DNA from: Linum tenue
Taxonomy: Eukaryota > Streptophyta > Magnoliopsida > Malpighiales > Linaceae
Direction of reading: 5' to 3'
NCBI GenBank assembly: GCA_946122785.1
Contig: CAMGYJ010000002.1
Span: 57,127,703-57,191,702, forward strand
Length of the DNA: 64,000 bases
The notes under the pieces were generated by a model. It made no database searches. It worked only from the letters and a program-made list of their open reading frames with translations, and was not told where the DNA came from. Positions 23,716-35,841 of the stretch are shown piece after piece; within the stretch, counting starts at the first letter, position 1; each line of letters begins with the position of its first letter. Made by a program: the position numbers and the translations under genes.

Positions 23716-24365
23716 CTCGCCCAAAGCTCCCCCTTCTCCTTCAGCTCACTTCCCCTTTATACCCAGATCGACGCCAGTTCACTGTCCCAGTTCACCGCTG
23801 TGAACATTCGTCCTGAACTGTGAAGTCGAGCAGATTCGCACCGTTTCACTCAGTCACTTCACGGTCTAAGGCTGGAGTTCACGGTCGCGTGACCGTGAAC
23901 TGACTGGACTCCAGTGAGACGCGCAACTGTTCTCAAACCTTTGCGCTTCACGGTCTCGGGGCAATTGTCACGGTCGCCTTTTCTTCACTTTTTGGCGCGT
24001 TTCGACTCCAATCGCCCAAAACTCGTCCTATACCCTTCTACACGTGTTAGCACCTGAAATATAACAAAACAAACACAACCTAGCGTAAAATATGTCGAGG
24101 AGCGATGAAATGCAAAGTCAAACTATCAAGAAATGAGGGATAAAATGTGTACAATTAGACCTGAATCACACCCCCACACTTGAACGTTTGCTTGTCCCTA
24201 AGCAAATCAATCTCAAACAAGGTAATTTTTTAATCTAACAAAATAACTTGGGGACAGATTAAAGGGCACAAAACGGGCGAATCTCAATGGCTATTGGGCA
24301 TCAACACATGAAATATTACCAAAGAGGAACAAGATGCTCTATTGGCTATCCCACTGTCCTCAAAT
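23716..24365 (-). mobile_element. Gypsy LTR fragment with polypurine tract
   Basis: On the minus strand the tract AAGTGTGGGGG (about 24181-24170) precedes an LTR start, TGTGATTCAGGTCTAATTG. Downstream it shares GCTAGGTTGTGTTTG, TTTCAGGTGCTAACACGTGT and CACGGTC motifs with the LTRs at 44222-45801 and 61896-64000. The LTR is truncated at about 23716. It separates the two halves of a LINE. The right boundary is approximate. Confidence 0.7.
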
Positions 24366-24675
24366 ATAGAAATAGGGCTTAATTGCAAGTTTGGTCACTC
24401 GAATTGCTTCAAAATTTCATGTTTGCCACTCAAATTAATTTATTCCATTTATAGTCAATTAAATTAGGTTAACAGTCCAAGTTTGGTCACTGGCCATTAG
24501 TCTCCGTTAACTTTTGCTGATGTGGTGGCGCAACTCTTATAGTTGACCGTTAAATGCATGACGTGGCAATTAAAAAATTAAAATTTCCACCTCAACTATT
24601 ATAAAATAATAAAAACCATTTCTAATCTAACCTCGGCTGGGAATTCCTTCTCAATCAACTGAGGGCTCCTATCCC

Positions 24676-24830
24676 ATGAACCGATATCAACTTAAGGCTT
24701 CGTTGGGTCCTCTTCCGATTACCCTCTTCTCCCTTCTTCTCCTCGTCTTGATCTCCAACGTTCCCGGCGCCTCCGCTCGGCGGCTCTCATCCGCCGTACA
24801 ACAAACACCACTGCTGGATTTGTTGCCAGT
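24676..24830 (+). pseudogene. captured N-terminus with signal-peptide-like segment
   Basis: From ATG 24676 the reading is MNRYQLKASLGPLPITLFSL, then LLLVLISNVPGASARRLSSA, ending at a stop near 24831. The hydrophobic core and the AxA-type cleavage region look like a signal peptide. A cysteine-bearing continuation (HHCWICCQYDDTG) lies in another frame, suggesting a frameshift. The source gene was not recognised. Confidence 0.45.
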
Positions 24831-25004
24831 ATGATGACACCGGCAGGAAACCAGCTCGGCCCAGGCTACGGAAGTGATATGTCCATGTTTCCAAAGATAT
24901 ATTGCAGGAGCGATATATCGGCCCAGGCTTCCTCTACCATTACCATGACACGATTAACCCTTTCTCCGCAGTTTTGGACTTAAACCTCTAAGAAAGCTTG
25001 GCCT

Positions 25005-25232
25005 CTTCGGATTCCCTCACTACCCACTTGCCGGAACGTGTCGAAGTAGGTCTGGCAGTCCTCGGCCGAAGCAATTTCGCTTTCGTCATAGCCGTCGTAG
25101 ATGGGGCGGAGATGGATGTCGCTCCCGGCGGTGCGGGTGAGGGTGGCGGTGTTGGCGGTGAATCAGGTCGGGGCGATGGTGACCCAGATTCGTTTGGGGA
25201 TTAAGCGCTTCGAGAATTGGAGGACTGGGCTG
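25005..25232 (-). pseudogene. captured UDP-glycosyltransferase (UGT74-like) fragment
   Basis: On the minus strand one frame reads SPVLQFSKRLIPKRIWVTIA, a stop, FTANTATLTRTAG, then IHLRPIYDGYDESEIASAED and CQTYFDTFRQVGSEGI. This matches the N-terminal half of family-1 UGTs of the UGT74 type (INPxLQFSKRL...VT, then IxDGYDE...A.S...YF..F..VGS). The catalytic His region just before this and the sugar-donor PSPG box are absent. It cannot be an active enzyme. Subfamily is inferred from motif similarity only. Confidence 0.65.
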
Positions 25233-25469
25233 ATGTGGAATTTTTAATTTTTTTAATTTTTTAATTGCCACGTCATACATTTAACGGTCAACTATAAGAG
25301 TTGACCGCCACATCAGCAAAAGTTAACGGAGACTAACGGCCAGTGATCAAACTTGGACTGTTAACCTAATTTAAGTGACTATAAATGGAATAAATTAATT
25401 TGAGTGGCAAACGTGAAATTTTATAGCAATTCGAGTGACCAAACTTGCAATTAAGCCATAGAAATAGAC

Positions 25470-26200
25470 AATCTTTGTTAGACTGAAACAAAAAGGGCAA
25501 TTACACATTGAAGTCAGCGTATCTGTTGGAGTTAAAAAGGCAAGAAGAAGTTGATGATGGGGTTCCGGGAGCGCTGCAAATGAAGTTTTCTGCTGGAAAA
25601 AACTATGGAAAATGAACATTCCTTGGAAACTTAAAAGTTTTCTTGTGGAAAATCATTCACAACATACTACCTGTTGGAGTCAAGATTAGTAAGAAAGTGA
25701 AAAACATTGGGGATGAATGTCAAAATTATGGGATGATTGAAACTACTAAGCACTTCCTTGTGGAATGTAGCTGGGTATCAAGGATATGGAGCAAATCCCC
25801 AATTGCTAATATGTTTTTTCAGGCAGAAGACAAATCCTTTAACGCTTGGCTTCATGGGGTTCTAAACAATGCAACTGAAGAAGAGCTCGGAAAATTCACT
25901 GCCCTCTTGTGGTACTTTTGGAAGGAAAGGAACAATTTTCTGTTTAATAACAAGTTCTCGCAAGAATGGGAGGTGTTTCCCAAAGCTGGAAGGTATATTG
26001 AGGATTTTCTTGAAGTTCAGGGGAAGGAGGAGCAAATGAAGCTGCACATATACTTGCTCACTTCAATCACCAGTCTTATGTTGAAAAATAATGGACAAAA
26101 ACTGTACCCCAAATGTGATTGCTGATATTGTAGCCCGTGCGGCAAATTTCAGTTGATTCTTCAATGAAACTCTTTTAGTGATTCCTAAAAAAAAAAGAGA
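25470..26200 (+). mobile_element. LINE fragment, 3' piece of a split copy (zf-RVT)
   Basis: Starts with KGNYTLKSAYLLELKRQEE (about 25490), a frameshift, then ANEVFCWKKLWKMNIPWKLK. This is followed by an open frame (25643-26125) with a CQNYG...TTKHFLVEC zf-RVT pattern. The copy ends with an A-run near 26190 (CCTAAAAAAAAAA). Together with 23160-23715 it is probably one LINE split by the Gypsy and MULE insertions. Confidence 0.75.
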
Positions 26201-26921
26201 AGGATTGAATAGTATAGCACAATGAGCAAATGACTATCTAAAATGCCATTGCTAAATGATGATTACATTCGATATTATTCTAACTTATAATTAGGGAGTG
26301 AGGGGTTAACATTCCTGCCGAAAGGTAAGGTTAGTGGCGCTAAAGTACTTGATATGGTACAACATATATATATATATATATTCATTTTCAAAAACCATTA
26401 TTACCTCTATATCATGCCTTGATAACTACATGCATGATTGAGTAAGAAAAAGTTATAGTAGTAGTTAAATGTAAAATCCGTAGAAAGAAAATAGTTAAAT
26501 GTAAGTATGTAACCATAACCATCACCATTAGTTACCACTTCAATGTGAATTAATGATGGTTGAGTCATCTTTTCTCGATACAATATTGCTCCAGTGCTTT
26601 TGGCCTCGTTTTGGGTTCATATAGGGAAACCTCTCCATGATTGATCACGGTGAGGAAAAAAATCTATGGCCTTAGAATTATGATGTACACCAACTCACTC
26701 ACATGGCAGAGTGATCATCTCTCAACAAGTTAAAGGTGTGTGAAATCAATAGAGGAAGAGCGCATCATATATTAATTAAAAAAAAAGCTAATGCTATTAG
26801 ATCATTCAACAACAACAAAAGAAAAACTCAAATGAGCTTGCCTCAATCCAATGCAACTAGCTAGCATACCTTCAATTTTAGTTCGAAAGGTTGAATATAT
26901 GATAAACGAACCTCACAATCT
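26201..26921. other. intergenic, AT-rich
   Basis: No gene seen. A TA microsatellite lies near 26366-26380. Confidence 0.5.
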
Positions 26922-27026
26922 TCGCAGACCAGTAGGACAAAAATCGCTGAGAAAAGTTTCGGAGAGTTTGTCCTACTGGTCTGCGATGAGTAATCGGATC
27001 AAATCTTCGCAGACCAGTAGGACAAA
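26922..27026. repeat. three copies of a 20-mer, two direct and one inverted
   Basis: TCGCAGACCAGTAGGACAAA occurs at 26922-26941 (plus), 26967-26986 (minus) and 27007-27026 (plus), all exact. The middle copy can pair with either neighbour to form a short-loop hairpin. A second repeated block, GATGAGTAATCGGATCAAAT, occurs at about 26985 and 27079. Confidence 0.9.
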
Positions 27027-30000
27027 TGTGTCCATTAATTTGTAAAGTTGGTCATGTCACACCTCAGTTGCGGATCGATGAGTAATCGGATCAAATCAGA
27101 TTATGCGAGGACACGTCCGACCCAGAACCGGTCGGGCTCTACAGTCCTGATGCCCATCTTCCGGCCCGGACTTATGATCAACTCCCTAACACTCTCATCC
27201 GTCTAACCCTAAAATATATCATAGACATTTGTGGATCTCAAAATTTGGCCAACAAAGATAGTAATTAGAAGTAAGAGTGGGTGGGAATATAGGAGCACAA
27301 AGAAACAACCCAGAAAAGCCATACACAAAGTTTTCCCCAGCATGGGTTCCCCCCCAACTTTTGTATGATTAGGTTGTGTATGAAAAGTTCCACACCATGT
27401 TCATATATCCTGTTATGTTTTGTTCCTGACGAACCTTCAATGCAAGCCCCTATGATTAAGTGATTAAAAACTGAAGGGTTTAGAAGATTGAGTGAAAATA
27501 AAAAGAAAATAAAAATGGATAGAAAAGGCCTAATCAAAGCCAACTTTAAATTATGAGATGGGGCTCACTTACTTTTACAGACCTAATGTTCCAAATGTCA
27601 CCTAATTCATGGCAACCCCTTTAATTATTGCTTTTCAATGTGTTTTGTTGTTGGGACCAATCGAAACACAGCTAAGAAGACTCGTTAGTTAGCACATATA
27701 GTCGGTTTATTTATTCTCAATTTTTCTTTTTTCCTTTTTGATGATAATCATTTTTTTCTTATTCGTCGCACTCATTGTTTTATTGTATAATAATTAATAA
27801 TAATAATATATAACGTTAACGTCACTAATATGAAGGGTATTTAATTATGGCTTAGATTTAAACTAAGATTCCTGTACACTCTTAAGAGGGAAGAGTATCA
27901 TGTAACATGACAAAAATCCACTAAGAAAGAAATTGGATAGTTGATCACCAATGAAAATTGGTCACATGATACAAGATATGCTTCGTTGTCAATGGGAGAT
28001 TGGAGAGGAATAAGAAAAGAAGAAAGCCCTCTCTCTAGAAGTTCCAGCTCATGTTATTAAGGGGGTTTCCTTATCGTTATTTGATTGAGCATTTGGTAGT
28101 GATGGTATTGTTAAAAAAAAAATAGTAGTGATTTTGTAGTAGTTCTATTTTTTATCTTATTTCTTTTTAAACCTATTTCTTAATCAACGTTTTTAGTAGC
28201 TTTTCTAAGTTTAACTTACAATCTATGCGATAGCAATAAAAATAATTAGAAAATATAATTAAGAGGATAAAAGTGTGCCTATATTTAAGAGGATAATTAT
28301 CTTGTAGAATTCATTTTCGAATGAAATCTTGTGTTTAATTGGTATGTGATCAGATCCAAATATTTAGAAATAAAATAAATTATCGCGTAGAATTCATTGT
28401 CAAATGAATTTATGTGTTTGGTATGGCATATGCAAAAGTAATTTAGTTAATAAAAGAGGATAATTATATAATTATGTTATAATTAGCAAATACTTGTGGA
28501 ATTCATTTGGAAATACCATCTCAATTCCCTGGAATTGCTATAATTAGTTCCAATTTCATAGAATTAAAAATTTAGAATTGAAAATAAATTATTTTAAATA
28601 CCAAACACAAAAATGTTTCATTTTAAAATGAATTTCTCAAAACTTATGAAATTAATTTATACCAAACGGTATGACAATGTGTTATAAAATTAGTTTAATC
28701 CCATTATTGTAAAAAACATTATTATATTAGACTGTAAAAATTTGCAAAATATTACTTAATCGTCTGCACATAATTAGCTCCCTTATAATTTTTGTATATG
28801 GGATAGCTCCCTTATAATTTAAGAATGAGGTGAAAACAATTTCTATTAACTTACATATTAGTTTTTAACATAATCCAAAGTAATTTGGTAGCCCTCTCAC
28901 TAGTTTCTCTAATCAACGTTTTTTTTTTCTATGAGTGATCAAACATGTTAAATTATCTGGCAAATCTCATTTACCTGCATCATAAATATTTAACAGGTGC
29001 ACAAGAATCAAAATTTTAGAATTAAGCATAGAAAAGATCATAAGAGCGACAGTCATACGTCTATATTAAGAACTCAACTCCATAAATACAACACATAATA
29101 CATATCCACCCAACTACAAGTTTAGCTCAAAATAGTGATAAAAAAGCACATAAAACGGTAATTCTGGAGCTCCCCGACAGCTCGCTCAGTCTTTGACATT
29201 TCCACCGTAGGACTTTGGGATATCGAGATTGAAGTTTCAAGAGGAACTTGGACAGAGTTTGAAGGATGAAAATATGTGATAAAACTAGCTTTAGGATATC
29301 GAGCTATGAATTTTACTTGGAAGCAATCGTCGAGTATGATTATATAACGTAACATATATAGGATCAAAACTAACCAATATATAATCCTAAGTTACAGACC
29401 ATCGACGCTAAACCCTAACCTAAACCCCAAATTGTAAACTCTAAATCACTAAATTTTAAATTCTTCAAATTCATGCGTTTTATTGTCCATCATATATATC
29501 ACAAATGATTAATATCATTGTTTTGACATGAAACCCTTGATTAGTATGACGATTATGAGGCGGGTGTATAAAACAAACATCTAAATAAAGTGAGTGCACC
29601 GAACACAAAAGTATAATTATAAATGTTTAGGATACAAAAGTATTGGTGAAAATGTGTGCATTTTTTGGTGTTTTCAGTAGCCAACCTTCTTATAGCATAC
29701 ATCGATGGTAAGCCATACATGTACATTCACATGCAATAGTCACAAACAAGCTTCTTCCTTGGTTCTTGAAATTTGAAGAATCAACACTAAGGGAGTCTTT
29801 TTTTACAATATATTTTGTCACTCACGTTGAACCATTCATGCGAACACCTTGTTGGCTGATGGTGTGGGATTAAAAGGCATAATCCGTGATTGAGAATCAT
29901 TGAGCTTAGAATTGACTCCTAAAAACCAAACTATATATGTTTTCCTTCTTAGATAATTATTCCGAAGAGTTGAACAAACTCACACAACGGCGATCGGAAT

Positions 30001-32370
30001 CAAAACCCAGATGGAATGGGAACTATTGATTTTATAACAAAAAGTCTTCTTCTTGAATCAAGTGGATGGTGCATTTAAGGAGCCTTGAATTCAACTAGAC
30101 ATATTGAAATCGTCTTCGCGAGAAAACTATTGAAGATTTTAACCAATTCTACATAATAGAAATATACCTGAAAGAATTAAGAGAGATATGATTCACATAC
30201 AAAGGGAATAGAAAGGAATTGAGATGCTATGAATGAGAAACTCAATTCAATCGATTGGAAAAATGATAATTCATACATAGTCTGAAGATGTCTTGATTTC
30301 TACAACCCCTATTGCAATATATCTTCTGATAGTATATTTACAAAATTACTACCCACAATAAAGAGATTGAGCATGACAAAATAAAAGATCCACGAAATTT
30401 AAAACCCACGCAGCAGCAGCATGACGGTACACCTTAATAATTTCTGCAATGAATACCACCGCACAAATTGCATTTTATGTAGTCTTTCTGAGTTGGTTTG
30501 CTTGTGGGATTTTGATGAGGGATTTTGCCTCAAAATCCCATATGTGTTGGATTATGGTCCAAATCCATGTTTGTTGATAAAAATGAAGTTGACCTAAATC
30601 TGTGGAGCCCACAAATGTGGGATTTTCTTTTAGCCTAAATTCGTTGACCACACGGATTATAAAATCCTACCTCATGAGGTAAGATTTTGAGAAGTGCCAA
30701 AATTCATGGATCCCAGTAACTATGAATGACCAAAGTATCCTTAACAAAAAAAAAAATACTTTATGATGATAGGAAGAAGGATAAGAAGGTAAACTCATCA
30801 TTTAACCCATAAATCCAAGATAGTAAAGTCTATTTTGAAATTCAACAAGCAAACATGCAATTTTTAAAATCCAACACAAATCCAACATAATCCTTCAATC
30901 CCAAAATCCAAAATTTTACCAAAATACTTACGACTTCTTAATTTCGTGGTGAAGCCTTCCTAGGGCATATATCAAAAACTAATTTCTTATTAGAGAGGGG
31001 CTGGTCCCCCTCCTGTCCCATATAACCCTCTTTGAGTCTTGTCTTTAGTATCTGCAGGCTACTTGTGCGTGCCTGTATTTTTCCATCCTCTTTTTGGTGC
31101 ACACTTGATGCTCACCTTCCCATAAAACAAGAGCACCCACATACAACAAGAGAAGAGCAAAACACAAAGAAGAAAAGGCAGCCATATTGAAAGGCTCATC
31201 CATCCATCCGAACCAACCAACCAACTATAGCTTTTCAATTAATTAATGAGCAATTATACTATATTATAAAGAATTGGTGCTTTAATGTATAATTTGAAGT
31301 TGTATCATATATTAAATGTATATATAAGTATATGTTGTACTATAAACGAATTTGTACCCTTATGTTATGTTGCAATTTTACAACTTACAGTTGTACCATC
31401 TCATAAAGATATACAAGTTCAAGTTGTAACATAAAAGAATTTGTACAAAAAAGTAAAGGTATAATCTATATTTGTGCCATAACATTAAAAGTACAAGCTC
31501 AAATTGTAAAAAAAAACCTAAAATACCAATACTTTATAGCATTGTAAAATTTCTTTTAATTAATTGGTTAGAAAGTCCTTTTCTTTTCCGCGTAGAGGAC
31601 AACATACAGTCTTTTTATTTGTAGCCAAATAATAACAATTTAAAATTTAATAATAAAAATAAAAATAAAATAAAATAAAAAAGAAGAAAATGGGTTGCTA
31701 GCATGCCATAAACAACAAATCCCTTCTGCATGTGATATGGCGTGGGCGTGACAATATTCAATACGCCCACCCTCCTTTATTTTTTTGGCTTTAGTTGGGA
31801 CCACTTTCTTGTCCATTTTTGCCCCTTACTTATTTACCTTTAATTAATAATTACATCTTAGTTTACTGCACACCATTGGAACGAATTTGGGTGCGTAATT
31901 TGTTTCTAAATCAAACATATATGTCACGTTAAACTCAAAATCAAACATAAAAGTAAATCTCTCATTTTCTAATATCTTCATCCAAACTATTTTTTGAAAT
32001 ACACCCTAAAGTAAGAAAATGAAATGAAGAAAGGATGACAAAGTAACAACACATAACCCTTTGTTAGCCAACAATTAATAGAGATTTCAATTTGGAAATT
32101 AAATTTTGGAGTTCCCAATCGACCAAGCAATTAAATAAAAAGAAAAGCAGGCCCAACGTACCCAACTGCGTATTTATTCCAGTGGACTCTTTCATTCTTG
32201 TCTTATGTGGCATCCTTGTCCTATAAGACAACATGATGAGGTTTCTCATAAATAAGAAAAACCCAGAAAGAAAATGAAATGGAAAAATCAGAGAAAAAGA
32301 ATGGGAAGAAGAAAACCCAAAAGCCAAAAAAAAAAAAAAAAAAAAAACTTATACAAGTCGTCCTTCTCTT
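27027..32370. other. intergenic, gene-free AT-rich region
   Basis: No protein-like open frame or RNA gene recognised. A GC-richer patch near 27100-27170 has mirrored GTCCGACC/GGTCGGGC motifs. Degenerate telomere-like AACCCTAA units appear near 29410. Near 30490-30950, GGGATTTTG and CAAAATCCC blocks hint at a decayed inverted-repeat element. The last kilobase is probably promoter sequence of the MIR167 gene. Confidence 0.5.
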
Positions 32371-32376
32371 CTCTTG

Positions 32377-32385
32377 TCTATATAG
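32377..32385 (+). promoter_or_regulatory. candidate TATA box of MIR167
   Basis: TCTATATAG followed by a pyrimidine-rich stretch, about 165 bp upstream of the miR167 hairpin. It fits a Pol II start near 32410. Inference from spacing and motif. Confidence 0.55.
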
Positions 32386-32540
32386 TCCTCTATTCCCCAT
32401 ATCCTCTCCAATACATTCTTTCTTCCCATTTATCTGTCAAAAACCAGAGCCAAGAAGATGGAAGGAAGGGCTAAGAAAAGAAAAGGGTTAACTCTTTCCC
32501 TCCTCTCCTTCAATTGTTTTGTTTTGTGTATAATCTTGAT

Positions 32541-32690
32541 GCACCAGTGGCAGTTGAAGCTGCCAGCATGATCTGGGTTCTCCTTTAAATAAAAAAAAGA
32601 GGTTTCTTTCTTATCTGTGTGGAGGAGAGGAGATCAAGCAAAGGAGAGACTAGATCATATGGCAGCTTCACCTGTTAATGGTGGTCATGC
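32541..32690 (+). ncRNA. MIR167: MIR167 microRNA precursor
   Basis: The 5' arm holds the mature miR167 sequence TGAAGCTGCCAGCATGATCT (32555-32574), continuing GG to 32576 as in the 22-nt miR167d form. The 3' arm holds the star strand AGATCATATGGCAGCTTCAC (32652-32671). The arms pair as TGAAGCTGCC/GGCAGCTTCA and ATGATCT/AGATCAT with one small central bulge, the usual miR167 shape. The stem extends outward (GCACCAGTGGCAG with CTGTTAATGGTGG, including G:U pairs) and inward (TTCTCCTTT with AAAGGAGAG). miR167 guides cleavage of ARF6 and ARF8 mRNAs in auxin signalling and is conserved across seed plants. Mature identity is certain by sequence; expression is not shown here. Confidence 0.96.
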
Positions 32691-32699
32691 CACTCAACA

Positions 32700-33755
32700 A
32701 AAAACAACAGCATGCTACTCATCATCCAATCCAAATCTTCCATGCAGAGTAAAACTTCTGCTTAATTATAGCTTCTCTTTCCCTCCTCCTTTCCTCTTCA
32801 TCTTTCTCACTCATGAAATAGGTATATATGCTTTTCCTCTATCTCTCTCTCTCTTCTTTTTCATTCCTTGTTCTCTATGCTGAATGATAATTTTTTTTTT
32901 GGTGATAATTAATCAGATATTGATAAATGGGTTGCTTTGGGTTTGTAAATTGTAAGTAATTAATCAACCTCCTCACATGAATCTGTCTGCAATATTATAT
33001 GATAATCTTGTGTATATATAGAAGCGCATCTGTTTGTTTTATGGTCCTGCTTTATTCTGCTTGACAACAAGTCTGGTTCATGTCAAGTTCATCTTCATAT
33101 TTTTGTCATTTTGATTATTTTTCTCTCTTCTTTTTGAAAGTGGGGTTTTTGTTTTGGACATTTTATTATCGTCAGTTTGCAATAATATCATGGTAATCTC
33201 TCCTCATCCAGATCTGCCTATTCTCTCTCTCCTTTTGGCCTTACTAATTAACCTCTCCAGTAGTAAAAAAAAAAAAAAAAAACTTTTGAGCTTGTTCCAT
33301 CTTTCCACAACCAAATCCCAAGAAAGATTGGTGGGATTAGGGCTTGTCATGACACCCTAATTCATGTTGTTTTCTTATGTTTCTCTGTGTTCAAGATTGA
33401 TGTTTAACTAATTTAATTGACAAATTGAGATTGGCTTATATCCTTTCCCCATTCTTATCCAAGTATAGTGTTGGAGGAGCCACCTTTGATAGCCACGGAG
33501 CTAGCTTATAGTGTTCATGTAAGATTACATGTAGATTTTGTAATAAATTTAAAAAATATCATAATTAGTTAAGATTTATTCTTTCTCATCAGGTCAAACT
33601 CTTTCCGCGTAAACTTTGAAATCCTCTCATTTAGATTTATGATTCCGCCACACTGTCCCAGTAGCCGCGAATGTTGTTGGAGAGAAACTCACCAAATTTT
33701 CATTTGGGGTAAACGGACATTATGTTTTTAATGACATTCGAGAGAGATGATAATG

Positions 33756-33826
<71 letters not shown>

Positions 33827-34256
33827 ATGAAAGACTTTGGACTGATGAATTTATAATGATAAGATCTGTTTAGGTAGCTAGGTAAGGTAATAAACCAGCT
33901 TTTGCTTCCTCATCTCATCTTCATCCCATTTACGGAAATCACAGATTCACAGTGGTATAGCTTCTCAACAAATTTTGGGGACCATTTTTTAATTAAAGCA
34001 ACCTGACTCTTGAACCATTGTTCTTTTGTTACCAATTATATATTAACATAATGTAGACTGTTTGATTGAGTGATATATTGGTAATGAAACCTTTGTTTTA
34101 AATATGCCTTAGAGATAGTAATGTAATTTTTTTTAACCAGTTATCGATTAACATGATATATTATTTATGGGTGACAGAAGCGTCTCGAGCCACCCGGCCG
34201 TAGCTACCTACATACCTGATCTCTACTCTACATATATGGTTCATTTGCAGGGGCTA
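32700..34256. other. region downstream of the MIR167 hairpin
   Basis: Probably the 3' part of the primary transcript and then intergenic DNA. CT-rich tracts occur near 32835-32860 and an A-run near 33266. No protein gene seen. Confidence 0.45.
33761..33823. repeat. (TA)n microsatellite
   Basis: About 31 uninterrupted TA units. Confidence 0.97.
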
Positions 34257-34264
34257 CTTGTGCT

Positions 34265-34741
34265 TTAGGAATGGCAATGGGGCTGCAGGTCTAGGGCGGT
34301 TATCTCGATACTCATATTTGTCTCGTGGCAGGTCGAGTACAGGTCGGATAATTTATCACGGAGCGCGGATCGGGATAGATCGACCCAATGAGTATCTAAT
34401 TTATGTGAAAAATATTAGAAATATTCGTTATTTTCATTAAAAGACCAAGAAAGAAACCATAATATGATGAAATGTTAGTTAAATTATTAGAAAAATTAAG
34501 GTTTTCACTTATTTGCAAGTTTATTATAGCTAAAATATGAGGTAATAAGAGGAAAATCCTAAATATTTCGACTGAGATTACATGTAATTTAGTCAAGAAC
34601 GTGTCAAGAATGGGGCAGGTCAGGTCGATGAGAGCTACTCATGTCCGTCCCGCCCCGCCCCGCCTACGGAACAGGTCGGATCCACTCCAAAACAAGCCAA
34701 ACAGGTCGGATAAAATGGGTAAGGTCAAAATTGTCATCCTA
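34265..34741. mobile_element. hAT-like MITE (477 bp)
   Basis: Imperfect terminal inverted repeats: TTAGGAATGGCAAT at the left and ATTGTCATCCTA at the right. Flanked by a near-perfect 8-bp duplication, CTTGTGCT (34257-34264) and CTTATGCT (34742-34749). The interior has repeated CAGGTCGG and GGTCGGAT subterminal motifs. No coding capacity. Confidence 0.65.
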
Positions 34742-34749
34742 CTTATGCT

Positions 34750-35663
34750 GGCTACTTAAGTTACAGCTTTTTTTCTAATTATATATAGCTAGAAATTAAT
34801 TATGTCAGGTTAATATAGATGCTGAATTCCTTATGAATTTCGAGGCAGGACATCAGGTTCTGGCGCTAGTGAACATGTTTGTATACAATTGTGGCAAAGC
34901 CATGTTAATGTTTAACACACTAGGCCAACCAACACCAACGTGGTCCTGTGCCACTTATATCTTTGCTCTGCCTATCACTGGTCATTTCCAGTCTCCCCCC
35001 TTTGTTTCTCTTTTTGGGTCCATTTTTGTTCTCACCAAAAGTTGTAGTAGATAGCTAGGCTGCTTCCGGCAACAATTATGATTAAAATGTTTTGGAAAAT
35101 AAGCTTAATTGATGCTCTCTTTTATATCATAAATGGGCACAAATAAAATAATTACCACAACTATAGGCTAGGGCTTGTAAGTGTAACCCCTACAAACTAG
35201 TCATGTTACGCGAGCCAATAATAACGAATGTCTAGTTCTTTTGGATCCGAGAAAAAGAAATATATTATGATCTTAATGATAAGATTATGCGAGTCAAATA
35301 GTTGATCGATGAACAATTACTCTCTTTTTAAGTGTCGGTAACTCGCAACTGCCACAATCTTTATTGTTGGTTTATAGAGGTCGAACCTACTTGAATATGA
35401 ATAACCCCTTTTGGTACTTTACGCGCATTCTTACAAGAACTAATAAGTCCATTACTGCGTGAACCCATTTTTGGTAAACTCCATTGATATATAGCACAGG
35501 AATGAAACAGCCAGCTAGTACGCAAGTCTCTTACTTTTGCCAATTTTGTATCTTCTGTAGAAATATAAAACTTCGTGATCAAGGGCGTGCATGAATGTTG
35601 TAATAATTACTGAAGGATCGATGTCCTCGATCAGTTTCAGTTCCCAGGATATATATACCACAA
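34750..35663. other. intergenic
   Basis: No gene or structured repeat recognised on either strand. Confidence 0.45.
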
Positions 35664-35668
35664 GCTCA

Positions 35669-35773
35669 TGTTGAAGTGACGACACTTAGTTTGTTTAGGT
35701 AGCTTTTGGTAATTTACTTTAGTTACAAGGGTTACCTAAATGAGCTACTAGGGTTCGGCTTTAGACCCTGTGC

Positions 35774-35841
<68 letters not shown>

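Larger units (their letters stand above)
24376..25457. mobile_element. Pack-MULE 1 (1082 bp) carrying captured gene pieces
   Basis: Long terminal inverted repeats of about 215 bp start GGCTTAATTGCAAGTTTGG at 24376 and end with the exact complement at 25457. A perfect 10-bp direct repeat, ATAGAAATAG, flanks the element (24366-24375 and 25458-25467). The TIR family is shared with 51469-52909 and 60300-60510. The GC-rich interior carries a secreted-protein-like N-terminus (plus strand) and a glycosyltransferase-like piece (minus strand). No transposase, so it is non-autonomous. Mutator-like assignment rests on long TIRs, duplication length and gene capture. Confidence 0.85.

Noticed and set aside
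26922..27026. CRISPR-like spacing of a 20-mer
   Set aside because: Only three copies with one inverted, in plant nuclear DNA; not a CRISPR array.
29400..29440. Telomere-like AACCCTAA units
   Set aside because: Only a few degenerate units; not a true interstitial telomeric array.
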